From assembly GCA_023333625.1 (NCBI GenBank), contig CM041634.1, positions 36,351,261-36,415,260 on the forward strand: a stretch of 64,000 nucleotides of DNA, given 5' to 3'. Positions 1 through 12,290 of the stretch are shown in pieces (positions within the stretch are counted from its first letter, which is position 1; every line of letters begins with the position of its first letter). The position numbers and the translations under genes were made by a program. Source of the stretch: Bothriochloa decipiens. Taxonomy: Eukaryota > Streptophyta > Magnoliopsida > Poales > Poaceae. Under the pieces are notes generated by a model. The model was not told the origin of the DNA. It ran no database searches and saw only the letters and a list, made by a program, of their open reading frames with translations.

Positions 1-247
1 CAGAAATGAACATGAAGGGAATGAAACAGCAATAGACCAGCAATGAGACCGCATATAGCCCATATATAGGTCCATCTAACAGATATCCATGTCTGGAACA
101 GAGAAGATGGATAGCTGGGTATGAATGCAGAATAATATGCTCCATCTGAAAGGAAAAATCTAACGCGTGTGTTACAGTAAGGATCTGTGCACACCACAGC
201 AATGCAGAAACATCAACAGTCCCAGAGGTGACTGAGGATAACAGAAC

Positions 248-328
248 TTGGGAGTAAAACAGCAGCCATACCAACAAAAATATCGAAATTGGGAGTAAAG
301 CAGCAGCCATATCAACAAAAATATGGAA
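248..328. repeat. two-copy tandem repeat, 41-bp period
   Basis: TTGGGAGTAAARCAGCAGCC followed by an A-rich tail occurs at 248 and again at 289, with few differences. It lies in the last intron of the auxilin-like gene. Positions 1-372 otherwise show only intron sequence. Confidence 0.75.
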
Positions 329-372
329 ACTTAAGCAACTAGTTTACAATGCAAGATGAACAAAGAACACAC

Positions 373-3300
373 CTTAAGAAGATCAAACACCTTCTCACAA
401 ATGTATTTCTGTCTGATTGTAGCACCTCTTTGTTGTACTTTATCTGGATGGACACAAAGTGTTGCCTTCCTGTATGCCTTCTTGACACCAGCAGCTGTAA
501 TAAGATCTGTGAGCGGAACTGACTGCCAGCCACTGTCTGAACCAAGTATCTGCCCAGAAGAAGGAAAAAATGCATGATTAGACTGGTGTCTGATTCCAGT
601 AGTTAGAAGTTCAAATCTAGCATGCCAGCTCAATGATGAAATGCAGAATTGAGCTAAGTGAACTCAAGAAAGAGCTCACGGAATTGTTTCGTACCAAGAA
701 TGAATCTCCACCAAGATGGATTATGCATACATACTGAAATAAAAAGATTATGCGTGATAAGAAAATTCTCAAAACAGATGAGATGGTATAAACATAGGTA
801 CTCCATTTTGCGGGAGGGCAAAACCTGATGCATGGTGCTTGAATTTTTTCCTTACAAACTATTTATGTTTATGCCTGACACTCTTTTAACGATATTAACA
901 TGAACAAAAACTATATATTATACACAATTGAGTTAAACCTGGAGTATATTGGTGTTTTTTGAACAAAGAACCCGGTGCATATTAGTTAAACCATTTCTTA
1001 GACCGCCTGTAATGAATTTACATAGAATCTTTTTTTCTACCGAAGAATTTATATTAGGAATATTATTTATTAGTCTAATGATGGGCACGAGAAAAGTTTC
1101 TGACAAGAACCGGTGGAAGTCCTACAGTAACCAAGATGTAAATGGTTCAAACAGAAATCCTATAAGCCAAAACAGCGTACATATTGCAATGTAGACAGCA
1201 ATGCTCGCAGATTTCCTTCTTTTCCATTTGACCATCTCTTGACTTCAGGATCAAGAAATTCAGCCAATCTCTGTATCCAAAAGCAAACATTTCATGGATA
1301 ACAAATGTTATTTAGAAACAGATGAATATGTTTTTCTTTCCTGAGGACCAACTATCTTACATGTTTCTCCGCCTGCTCCCTCTGCGCCAGCATATCCCGC
1401 ATGTTCTTTTCAGCAAGAGCTTTTGCCTGAAAATTGGTAATGATGAGGACTACCACAGGCTAGGCAAAACAAACAAGTAAAGAAGGCAACATGCAATAGC
1501 ATTGGAGTATACCGCTCGCTCAGCTGTGCGTTGGTGCCTTTCCATTTTTGCTTTATGTCGTAGAGCTGACTCAACCTCAACTACTATAAATAGCAAACAT
1601 GAAAAAGCAAGCCAAGTCTCATATGTCAAATAAGATAATACTATAGAAATATTACAGAAAATTGGCCACAGGGCAGTAGGATATACTTCTACGAATACCT
1701 TCAACAGAAGAATCCATGCTTTTTCCATGCTTATTATAAGATGTCGTCTGAAATGATGCCTCCTGTTGATTATTATCCTGTGTCAAGAATGCGGATTAGA
1801 ACAATATTTAGTTTGTGTATTCAACAAAAAAATGCATACATAATGACATCAGCTACCTGATTAGGTGCCTTAAAACTATCCTTGAAAGAGGACCTGAACT
1901 TCCCCATTCGCTCCTTTGCATCTGCAGCAGCTTTTGCCTTTTCAATTGCCCTCTCCCGAGCTTCAGCAGTTGCTCTCTCAACTGCTGCACGTTCTGCTTT
2001 CATTCTAGCTTCTCTCGAAGCCTGCTCCAGAGCTGCTTGAGAAGTTGCCTTCTCTTCTTTCTCGTGAGCTTCTGCAGATGCTCTTTGACGTGCTGAGGTG
2101 ATCCTCTCTAACGCTATTCTTTCAGCCTTAGCACGAACCTCTGCAAATGCCCTCTCATGTGCTTCTCTTGTAGCCCTCTGAACAGCAAGCCTATCTTTTG
2201 CTCGCTCCATTTCCCGTTCCTTCTCTTCTTCCAACTCTCTTCTCCGTCTCTCTCTATCTTGTTCCTTCTCTTTTCCCATTTTGCATTCTTTTTCTTTCTC
2301 TTCATCAAGTCTTACCTCCTTCTCGACTAATCCTTCAGCGTCTTTTATGTCATTCCTCACTTTAGTTCTCTGAACATTAAGATTCTCTTCTCTTGATTTC
2401 GGAATAGTTTCTGATGCAGTGTCTTCTGCAGCCTTAGGTCTAATGTCACTGTTCAAGGAAAAAGGTTGCTGATCCATGAACCTTACATTTGATATATTGT
2501 CTTCACTCTCTCTTTCTTCTATTTTGCTTCCAATATTTTGCCCTTCTTCTGACGCTGTACAGTTTTTGGTTGGAATTTCTCTGCCGGCTTCTCTGCAACC
2601 CACTTCAAGATTTTCAAGAACAGGAGTGCTTTCATCAGCCTTCTCAGCAGAAACAGACTCAGGTTTTTGAGAAAGGTGCTGCATGCTACTGCATGCTTCT
2701 GAAAACGAAGCCCCCAGATTATTTGACATTGTGCTCATCTTCATGGCAAAAACACTGCCATCATCAGTGATAAGTTCATCAGCAGAATCAAATAGATTAC
2801 CATCTCTGTCACTACTTACATTAAACTCTGCACATACATCTTTGGGCTTTATGTTGACAACAGTTTCCATGGATTTATGCCCTTCCCTACTGTCATGGTT
2901 TAGTACTTCTGCCACTGTCTTTTCAACACTGTCCAGCAAGCATTCTTTAGTCTTTCTTTCCTTACCATGGGATATTGTATTACTGACACTGTCCATTCTG
3001 TTATCAAAATCTTGGGGTCCCCATGACCCTTGTGATTCTTGGCACTGATATGGTTCTTTGTCAAAAATGCCACATATTCTCACATTTGATTCCATGTCTC
3101 CTACAAATATATCAGCTTCTGCTTCTTCATATTCACTTTCATTAGCAACACCACTTCCTGAAGTAACATAACCATCCTCTTCAGCAGATCCAGCAACCTG
3201 ATCCATATCTCCCTCTTGAAAATCTTCATGTGCATCAGCTTTCTCCTCAATACCGACTTTTGTCATTTTTTCATGGATGAGTGATGCTGAATTTACTTCA

Positions 3301-6300
3301 TTTGCTCTTCCATTTTTGTTCTGTAGCCATGATTCATCAACAAAACTGAGTGGCTTTTCTTCCTCAAAATTCAAATAAGATTTGGAAGACTCTTCTAGTT
3401 TCGACATTTTCACTTCAATTTCCTTGATCTCATCAGCATTAATAGCGTTAGAATGTTCCTGTAAAATCAGACTCCTTGCTGAAGTGCAAGGCAACCCATC
3501 AATGCCTGGAAGCTGAAGGTCCTCTTTACTGTTGACATCTTGGTTAGAGTTTCCTACCAATGGAGTTTCTTGAGCTGTGCTTTCAGAATGATATTCATTA
3601 CCATTGGCATGTCCTCCAGATAAACAAGGTTCTGAAAATGTACTGGAGATTTCTGGGTCAGCATGGACCTCTGCGGGTAAATTATTCATGCATGAAATCT
3701 CAAATTGCACATCATTTTCGTGGCGTAGGGAATTCCCCACCCCTGGACAAGGAGGAACTTCTGTAAACCTAGGTGCCTCTTCTTCAGCCTCCAGGAAAGC
3801 TATACCATCTTTTCCCAGATTTACATGCTCTGTTCTCAGAACTGTTGTACTGATACTGCCCCACAACTTTCTAACCCTTTTCGGCTCACCTGCAAAACCC
3901 CCTTCCTTTACTTTCTCAGACTGGCCGAGCTTGGTGGAAGAATTTGTCATCAGACCATTATTTCCTTTGGTGGGCTCTTGATATACCACCCTTTCATCAC
4001 AAGAAGTAACTTCTGGCGACCTAGGACTCTTTTCTCCAGCCTCCACAGAATCTATACCATCTTTTCCCTGATTTACATGTTCCGTAACTTCTGGAGACCT
4101 AGGATTCTTTTGTTCAGCCTCCACAGAATCTATAACATCTTTTCCCTCATTTACATGTTCAGTTCGCAGACATGTTGTGTTGTTAATATCCCACAATTTC
4201 CTAAACCTTTTTGACTCACCTACGAAGCCTTCTGACTTTTCATTCTCAGATTGCTCAAGCTTGGCTAAGGAATTTGTCATTATACCATTGTCTCCTTTGC
4301 ATGCAGCTTCGTCAGTACTGCATTTCTGATCATTGCTAACCAATTCATAAAAATCAGCATCTGATGTCCACTCTCCTAAGTGTTCTAGTTCACTGCCTTT
4401 TTGCATCATCTCCTGAGGCTTCCCTGGTGATATAATCCCATTTTTGTCATGATCACTATGAACAGGCTTAAGTGAACCACTGCCCATGTTTTTATCCAGC
4501 AAAGGTATATCATTGTTTTGATTTCCCTCTTTTGCAAATTTTCTCATATTCAGATTTTCTTCAAATATATGCACTTCTTCAGGTACATTACATTGCTTAA
4601 TTTCAGTTGATTTTGTGCTTCTGTGATGAGCTGGTTGCTTACGGAATTTAAAACTGCCGCCTTTTCCATCCATCAATTCTTTTGCAGCTTTTAATCTGGC
4701 TTCAGCAAATTCCATTGCTTCCTTCATAGCAGCAGCAGCAGCAACTGAGTTATGATTGATATTAGATTCTGCATTTTCATTGCTTCCCTTTTTGCTAAGC
4801 AATTTAGATGGTGGCATCGGTGGTGGCTGTACCTTGATGGGTGCTGCTGGAAGGCTGATGTCGGATACCCTTAAGAATGGATAGTCGGGGGAAGGTGCTT
4901 CCTCACTTGACACTGAATGGGTGCTAGACCTCTTGTTGTCATTTTCATCCTGGCAAATATTTTCAGAGATGGGAGGGCATGTTGGGATATGTTGCTGCTG
5001 ATCAACTACATGAGCACTATCAGCACTCTCCAGGCTGGAATCTGCAACATTTGGTGGGCTCATATTCTCTTTCACACCATTAACATGTGTACCACTGTCC
5101 ATTACTGGGACATCATCCATTTCTGAATCATTTGACAAATTGCAAGAGTCAACCACATAGCTAATTGAAGGTTCTACTAAGCAAGCGGCCATTTCAAAAA
5201 GATCATCCGGTCTTCCCCTGGCGGTCTTGTTATATGACATAGTGAATGTTTGCTCGTCATCTGGAGGAAAGGAGACTGGATGAAATTGCTCATCATCAAA
5301 GTGCCTGCCAGAACTAGCATCTGGAACTTGTTGATAGAGTATAGATGGCTCAGCATCCAATTGGGCAGATTCTTTTCTAGTTGATGATCTGTAGATATGG
5401 AAGTAATGAGCACAAGTCATAAACAATAAAGTATGGCATGTGCATTCACTCTCGTCAATGGTATCAAAAGGTCAGTCCACTTTACACAGCTACAAATTCC
5501 CCAAAAGGACACAAAGAGCTACAAAACAATGAATTAAAAAAATGAAGGTATCTAAAGGAATTATGTTGTTGAACTTAGGAGGGAAGCAGGGTTCGAACGA
5601 GTGCCCCATTGCACTACAGGAATACACTTTTAGGTAAATGTTCCACAACATGGTTTGGGAACCTAGGATGAGAATTCCTAATTGACTGTCATCATCTTTA
5701 CACATATCTAGTTCTCCTCTTAATGAAACATGTGCAAACAATGCACGTTCGCAGGGAAAAAAAAACAGTCACATATCTCGTCAACACTCAACACAGAAAT
5801 AACCAGTAATGAAAACATACAATTAAATTTAATAAGGGAAAATTCAAGATTGCACAGGCATCTCTGTTACTGTAAGTCTTCCAGTTCACAACTGCTCGAA
5901 AGTGGAGGAGAAAAAAAGAGCACTTCAACACAAAGGAGCTCCTTTTGTGCGAAAGTACTTCCTAAAACAACTCCAGATACATGCAGTATCTAGACCTTTC
6001 AATCGTGAGCATTGAGCCCGAAATATAGCACTTCACCTAACACAATCACCTTTATGTATCAGAAAAATTTGCAGTACACGTAGCATGGAAACGACATTCC
6101 ACCATCCTACCCACACAAAATTAGCCGAAATAGTAAAAGCAGAGGGGGAACCAAGGCGTAAATTGGTAGCGCACAGAGGCAGCATTTCATCGCCGAAATG
6201 GTGTGTGGTAGTAAAGACGAGCAATCATCCCTCTACAGTGCACAACCTAGCCCCATTAAACCCGCATTATTATTTACCTCTAAAAGCGCCAGAAAAAACA

Positions 6301-6822
6301 ATGAGCCTGACGCAACAGTGGCACAATGCATGGGAAGGAGAAAAACGAAATCATGAAATTGGGGGGCCAGAGCTCGTAGTACCTTGAGCTCCCGCTCGGG
6401 CTCAGCGACGCGATCTCCTCCTCCAGCAAGGACTCCGCACCACCAGGAAGCATGTCCTCGTACGGCACCGCGAAGTCCCCGAAGTCGAACCGGCCGAAGA
6501 TCTCGCCGTACCCGCCCGCGCCGACGCCGTCTCCGGTGCCAACGGCCGGCGGCAGGTCGAGGTAGGGGATGGAGCAGGAGGCCGCGACTCCGCCGAACAC
6601 CTCGGCGTAGTCCGCCGGCGCGGTCGCCGCCCCCACCCCCGCGGTAGCGGCGAACGACGCAGGCGGCGCGAACCGCGGCGGCCCGCCGAACACGTCGCCG
6701 TACGAGGACGCCTGCGCCGCCAGTGCGGCCGCCGCGGCGTCCGACGCCTTCCGCCTGTGCCGCCGCTCCCGGTGGTGCCTCCGCGCCGGCGGCGGCGGCG
6801 CCGTGGCTAGCGGGTCCTCCAT
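373..6822 (-). CDS. auxilin-like J-domain protein (partial, last exon outside window)
   Basis: Auxilins are J-domain co-chaperones that recruit Hsc70 to strip clathrin from vesicles. Minus-strand exons with GT-AG borders: 6822-6383, 5388-1857, 1777-1699, 1580-1513, 1426-1361, 1270-1181 and 549-373; phases agree at every junction, giving about 1,480 residues before the missing last exon. The first exon has YGDVFGG, YAEVFGG and YGEIFG motifs typical of plant auxilin-like proteins. The 3.5-kb exon is acidic and disordered, then a long charged coiled coil (RERRRRELEEEKEREME and following). The last exons give ERHQRTAERA, WSNGKEGNLRALLSTLQY and a J domain with the HPD tripeptide (LCVHPDKVQQRG). 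Length fits the large AUL1-type group, near 1,450 residues in Arabidopsis. An in-frame upstream ATG at 6948 exists, but MEDPLATAPP at 6822 is the likelier start. The closing helix (EAWNKFN in relatives) is not found in 1-372. No disabling change seen. Confidence 0.9.
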
Positions 6823-7300
6823 GGCCGCCGCCGGCGCCGTCTTCGGGGGAATGGAGGTAATATGGACGGCGAGGCAGGCGAGCAAGCAGGGGAGGGAGGA
6901 GGACGAGGAGCGGAGAGGCGGAGACTGTGAGGTGAGACCCACGGCCACCGGCTCTGGCGATTCAAATAGGTTTGGTTCGATCGAGCCGGGGGTTTGCTGG
7001 GGGAATGAGAAGGACTGAATCGCGTGGTATGGTAGGGTAGGTGGAGCCGGGTGCAGGTGGCGTTTTTATTTGGGTTGGGTCGACGTGGTGGGGCCGGGTG
7101 CCCGCCCCGTCCAGTCACCGCTGTCCTTTCTCGGTCGGCGCGGGGTCAGAGTACTTGCGGTCACCGAGGTAACAGTAACGCTGCTGTAATTCTTCTTCTT
7201 TTTTTTTTTTGCCGGGAAAATTTTAACGGGCCTGCTGATATACGATACTTAAACGGCCCAAACCCAAATTAGCAAATACAGTAGTAAAACGGCAAACCCA
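6823..7300 (-). promoter_or_regulatory. upstream region of the auxilin-like gene
   Basis: GC-rich sequence just upstream of the minus-strand start, presumed 5' UTR and promoter. No clear TATA box was recognised on the minus strand. Open frames here are short and look like by-products of the GC content. Confidence 0.4.
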
Positions 7301-10300
7301 CCAGACTAGTAAACGGGCCTGATATGCCATGCTAACAGTGTTGGGTAAGAAAACGTGTCGGAACGAACCATGATGATACACTCTGGCCCCGTAAACAGTG
7401 AAGTGGACGTGCGACTGGCTTTAACTTGTCGAAGAGGAAACGGTAAGCCAACACGACATTGGAAGAATATATACTGCCGTGCCGGAAACGTGGAAAAAGA
7501 TGGACGACGAACTATGGTGGTGAGTGGCCGAGTGAAGTGACGGGAGGAAGCCGGCAACGGGCGGGAATTTTCCTTGGAAATTTGCCCGGTAAGCAGAGGC
7601 GCAGAGCGCCCGTGTGCCCGTGCCGGTGCGATGCGATTCGGATGGTTTTCCTGCATCTGCACCTGCATGGTTATTCGTCGCTAAGAGACAAACCCGATCG
7701 ACGTGTGACATGGCCACATGGTCGCGCTACTGCTGCATGCCGCGTACGTGGACCGCGCAACAGCAATCGGCACTCCAAGTTTCACCGACCGCGGCCACAC
7801 AAAACGTACGTGTTGGGGCCAGCATGTTATTCTTCACGTACTCACGTTCTTTCCATCCTGTGCGAATTGCATGCTGTAGCGTTGGGGCCAGCGTGTTAAT
7901 TATTCTTCACGTACCGGCCGTGCGTTGAGGCAAGTTTCCAACCAGCCAGCCCAGCTCCGTTATTATTATAAGTATTATTTTGTGGCGCGATCCTTCAGGG
8001 CAAGCAGAGGCAGCGAAATGGATGTCGATCCATGATGATTCCTCTTTTCACCATCTGCGTTGCGCTGCCCCCACGAGGCCACAAAGGTGGATTTTGCTCG
8101 GATTATATATATGCCATATGCATGGCATATGCCATATGCACGGCGTGCGGGTGATCTCAGTGGGTGTATGTTTTCCTCGAGCTTCCAAGTAGCTCGGTTC
8201 TCGCTTCTTGATAAGTCAAATATATTCAATTTTGACTAAAATATACAAAAAAAAATAGTAATATTTTTTTAATAGTCATTAAATATGTTAGGTTAATGGT
8301 TAGCATGTGTGCGGTTAATTATAGCATGTGGTGAGCCGTGCACGTGTGTCCATGCTTGCATGTTAGGATGGCTGGATCGGCGGCGGCACCAGAGGACGAC
8401 CGGCGGCGAGCAGACGACCGGCGTGCACACGCCATCGGGATGGAAGATCCCATGCTGCTGCGCGCACAGAGAGGGAAACCGTGTGATTAGGCCGCGGTTA
8501 GGGGAATCAGGCGAATTGGCATGCATTTGGATTTTCCTCCCGTGATTAGAGGATGCGGACGTTGTATTTTGTTTATATATATATATATATATAATTTATC
8601 AAGTAATTTAGAAAATAAGAAAAATCAATGGCTAGGATTGATTTGAAATATTACCTCCTAGGAGGTAATGTTTGTACCTTAGCAAACTCTTCCAATCAGA
8701 ACTGCTTCCAATGCAACATGTTCTCTATCAAAGCAACGAGTCATATATAACGGGTAAATGGTGGAACACTCCTGGCTGTCAGAATTAATTAACGTGGTTA
8801 GCGGGTGGCTTGGTGCTGCTGGTACAAATGCAAACCCACAGGCCGGCCACAGTTGAATGCATGTGGCCCTTGAATCAGTCACAATCATCACCAAATAATA
8901 CTACCAAAAACTGGATGCGGATGCTCCCTAACACCAAACCCTCATTGCTGGACGACGCTGACACCTCGAGGTGTTGGAGTAATCATTTTGAGCACCGGAT
9001 CGGAGAGAGAGTTGCATTGGGCAAACCGCCCGCTGTGCGCTGTTTCTATTTAGGGCAGGTAGTCGGTTGCAACTCCAGTCGCGTTGCCGTCTATGTACAG
9101 GGACCCTGCACTGCACTGCACTCTGCAGATTTGTGCCCGACGTTTGCACGAAGATACAGTTTATTTCATCGCCGTGTCTTGGGTCCGTTCTCTCCTTGGC
9201 CAGATCGAAGCCGCTCCTCCCTTTGTACAAGCTGCTGTGCATCACCGATCCAATGCGTCCTCGCTTGTGTTCCTTCGTTTGTTTGCTCTGTTGGTTTGGT
9301 CTGGATGCACAGCACTTTTGCGTTGGATACTTCGGATCCACCGAAAGGGGAGCGCGGCCAGGGATCCCAGCAGGCGTCCCACTACTCCTTGTCATGTTGC
9401 GCTAGCTAGTGCTCTCCAAATGACTCGGGGGGAGGCTGAGGGATCAGGACAAAGATGCGGCCCTGGCTTCACGGATTCTTCTGTCCATGTGACGCATGTA
9501 CAGTACAGGAGCGCCTGGTTTTCGTTTGGTGAAGGTGGTAACACACTTCATTCAACTCAGACTTTAACACACTCACATCCTACTTTACATCGACTTTGTC
9601 ATGACGGCTAACCTTTATCTGCGAATAAAAAACACACGCAATAATAAGAAAGACGCATCTGAAATTTTACTGCAGGCTAGAATACCAAAGACTCGGTTGA
9701 TATTGCGAACTAAACGGCAATTTTAGTGCGGGCTACCACTACAACTAAAATGGGCTCGAATTTGATATACAGGCTGATTTAAAACTACATGTGTAGATTA
9801 ATAATTCGTCTAAAGTTTAGCCTTCTAGATCTGAATGTCATGTATGTGTATGCAGCAAGCAAAGGTAGGAGAGCAACAGCGAGCGGAGCGAACCAGAGCC
9901 AGAAACAAGGTGGGGTTTGCAAGGCAGGGAAGTAGAGCAAATTGGGGCAAATTAAAGGCAAAGTGCTTGTGAGGACAAGGCTGCCTTTGAAGGTCACAGA
10001 CTCAAGGGACGCTGGAGCATCCGACCTCGGATGTCGGCGCCTAGGGTGTGATGACCATCGTCCGAACGTCACCTCTAGTTCCTTTCTTCTTGCTGAATTA
10101 TTCCGCGTGGGTGTTAGGGTCCATTTTTTTTTTTTTTTGATAAAGGTGAATCAGTCCTCCTGAGTTTCAAATTATGTTTTGCTTCGGACAAGTGGTGGAC
10201 CCAGAAAAAGTATTTAGCTAGGGCAAAACTCTAGCCACGAGTTCGATAAAAAAAAATTCACAACTTTTTGGCACAAATTATCGCGAAGGCATTGAGTGAA

Positions 10301-11102
10301 TAATAGTTTCGTGAGTTATGTTATGATAACTTCAATTTGAAGGAAAAATTTAATTAATCTCTGGAGGCTCTAGGATCAAACCATTCAAACTAAAATACGC
10401 AAAAATAAAATTGACTAATGTTTTTCTCGAACATGCAAAATATTTGTGTATCATTGTATTTAATAAGAAAAGTCTAAACACGCAACTTACAACGCACTTC
10501 AACTGATCATCCAAGAAGGTCGACTTAACACAGCCTTAGCTCACTGGACCATCGTAGCTAGGTACTGAGCAATCATTGAGTTATCACATGGCTTGAGCAT
10601 CGATGAATAGAACAAAAAAATTAGACATACGACTAGTAAAGCATTAAGCACGTTTAATTATTTCTAGGCCCCAGCAAAGTCCTTGGCACCATAGCTTCCT
10701 CTGTGCCACGACCCTATGGCCAGCATCCATCAGAAAAGCCAGCAGCACGAGGTAAAGCTGCACTACTAGACTGCAAGAAAAGGAACAGCTTCCGTGTTTG
10801 ACTGCCTCCGCCTGTGCGTGTGGGCTTTGGCCCAATTTAAAAAGGCGAGCAAATTGCTAGCTACCGCGGCCTTTCTTCCATCTTCCCTAACCTCGGACAG
10901 TGCCATGACCATCAAACCGCGACTACGGACTACTTCAGAGTTCAGACCAACCCCTCCTCCCCCCTCGTCTTCTCCATCTCCATTTCCGGAGATGGAAAGG
11001 TGATATATTCCCTGTCACCACATGGAAATGTAAATCTAGGCGTCGATTCCTCATTGCATTGCATATACGGAGTCTGCATCGGTACATCCCTGTCACGCCG
11101 CA
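7301..11102. other. intergenic stretch without a recognised gene
   Basis: No gene was recognised. The stretch holds a TA microsatellite (about 8573-8593), an imperfect GCCATATGCATGGCATATGC-type inverted repeat near 8112-8140, a perfect 20-bp palindrome (8650-8669), a run of T at about 10126-10138, and several overlapping open frames on both strands around 8930-9610 without family resemblance. Part of it is probably decayed transposon. Confidence 0.5.
8650..8669. repeat. perfect 20-bp palindrome
   Basis: ATTACCTCCTAGGAGGTAAT reads the same on both strands. No gene is adjacent. It may be a fused pair of MITE ends or chance. Confidence 0.8.
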
Positions 11103-11312
11103 GCTAAGACCAAGGACAAGCTGGAGGCGTAGGCAAGGAAGGTCCTTATGAGAAAGCTTGGCTACGAGGTCAAGACAGAGCGTCCAGATAAGGCAACGTT
11201 CGAGGAATTTTACAAGGCAGCGTTCCAAGTCGCGTTGGCGAACGAAGCTGAAGTGTCCACGCAGCTCCTGCTCCATGGCAAGAGGCAGAGTGCGCATCGT
11301 GCGGCCGCTTGA
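11103..11312 (+). pseudogene. unrecognised short coding remnant
   Basis: One frame reads AKTKDKLEA, a stop (TAG at 11130-11132), ARKVLMRKLGYEVKTERP, then about 40 more residues ending in HRAAA and TGA at 11310. The charged, helix-like composition looks coding, but I do not recognise the family. It could equally be chance. Confidence 0.25.
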
Positions 11313-11629
11313 GAGCTGCTAGTTCCTCTCTCACATTTGATGTCGCAAAGCAGTGTAATCATGTAATAACAAACATTTGAGTCCAATAGATATGGCCTAG
11401 CTATGTGATGCTAGCAACTGCCACCATGACATAGTTAGTTTGCAACCTTGTTTAATCCCTCTTAATGAAAAACGGTTAAAGTCCCGGTCACGAAAAAATT
11501 CCTATAATGCCGCAATCACGTTTATCTCGAGCCTTTTGCTTCCATCATATCAGGGAGCTGGCGTGGTTTTTCTTTTTTCCTTCTGTAAAATTTGACCATA
11601 CATGAACTCTCTCCATATACCACAAGTCT

Positions 11630-11915
11630 CAAAAAACGTGACCCAGGGGACGACGTCCCACCGGGTTTTCATTAAGAAGATGGATCTTCTCACTGGATCG
11701 CAGAAAACCCCCGAATCCCAAGCCCTACCCATACACAGTGACACCGCATCCTGCGGCGGCCTTAGTCCTGTGCTTTAAAGTATGACCCGACGAGGGAATT
11801 TTTATTACCCTAAGGCTTAAAATTTGCTCCCAGTGGAATTCGAACTCAGGACCTCAAGGGTGTCGCCGAAGTGTTGGGCCAGCTGGGCTAGCCAACTGAG
11901 CCCAAGATCCTTTGA
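11630..11915 (-). mobile_element. tRNA-derived SINE with 16-bp target duplication
   Basis: CATATACCACAAGTCT occurs exactly at 11614-11629 and 11916-11931. Read on the minus strand, the element starts with a tRNA-like head (A box around CTCAGTTGGCTAG, B box GAGTTCGAATTCC) and ends in a short T-rich tail, as in grass p-SINE-like families. The tRNA-like part is not a functional tRNA gene. Confidence 0.8.
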
Positions 11916-11931
11916 CATATACCACAAGTCT

Positions 11932-12290
11932 ATATGAAAAGCTCGCCACTGATCTCCATCAATTATTATTGGTCTCACGTGCCACAAATTTTACAAGTGG
12001 GGATAATATAACAAACATCACGAGACATGGGCATAATATATATATATACATGATCGCTTTTTTATCCAAAAGAAAATCATATCAGTTCTAGCTTCATTCT
12101 AAATTTATAGAAAAATATAAAAATTATCTTTGTCATGAATCTATTGATACTAATTTTGGTATCATATATGTTGATAAGCTTTTATACGAACTTGACCAAC
12201 CTCAAGATTATCTTGCTCAAGTATATGTTGAAACGAATTGAGTGTTATGTTTCTTGCAGTCATACCTATCTACCAAAGTTTTAGTGCTCG
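11932..12290. other. AT-rich spacer
   Basis: AT-rich sequence with a short TA run near 12038-12050. I see no gene. Confidence 0.4.

Noticed and set aside
1815..4214. Plus-strand open frames of 80-130 codons within the auxilin-like gene
   Set aside because: They mirror the real minus-strand coding exon, shift with it and have no family resemblance.
6384..6647. Arg/Pro-rich plus-strand frame
   Set aside because: Antisense of the GC-rich first auxilin exon; composition artefact.
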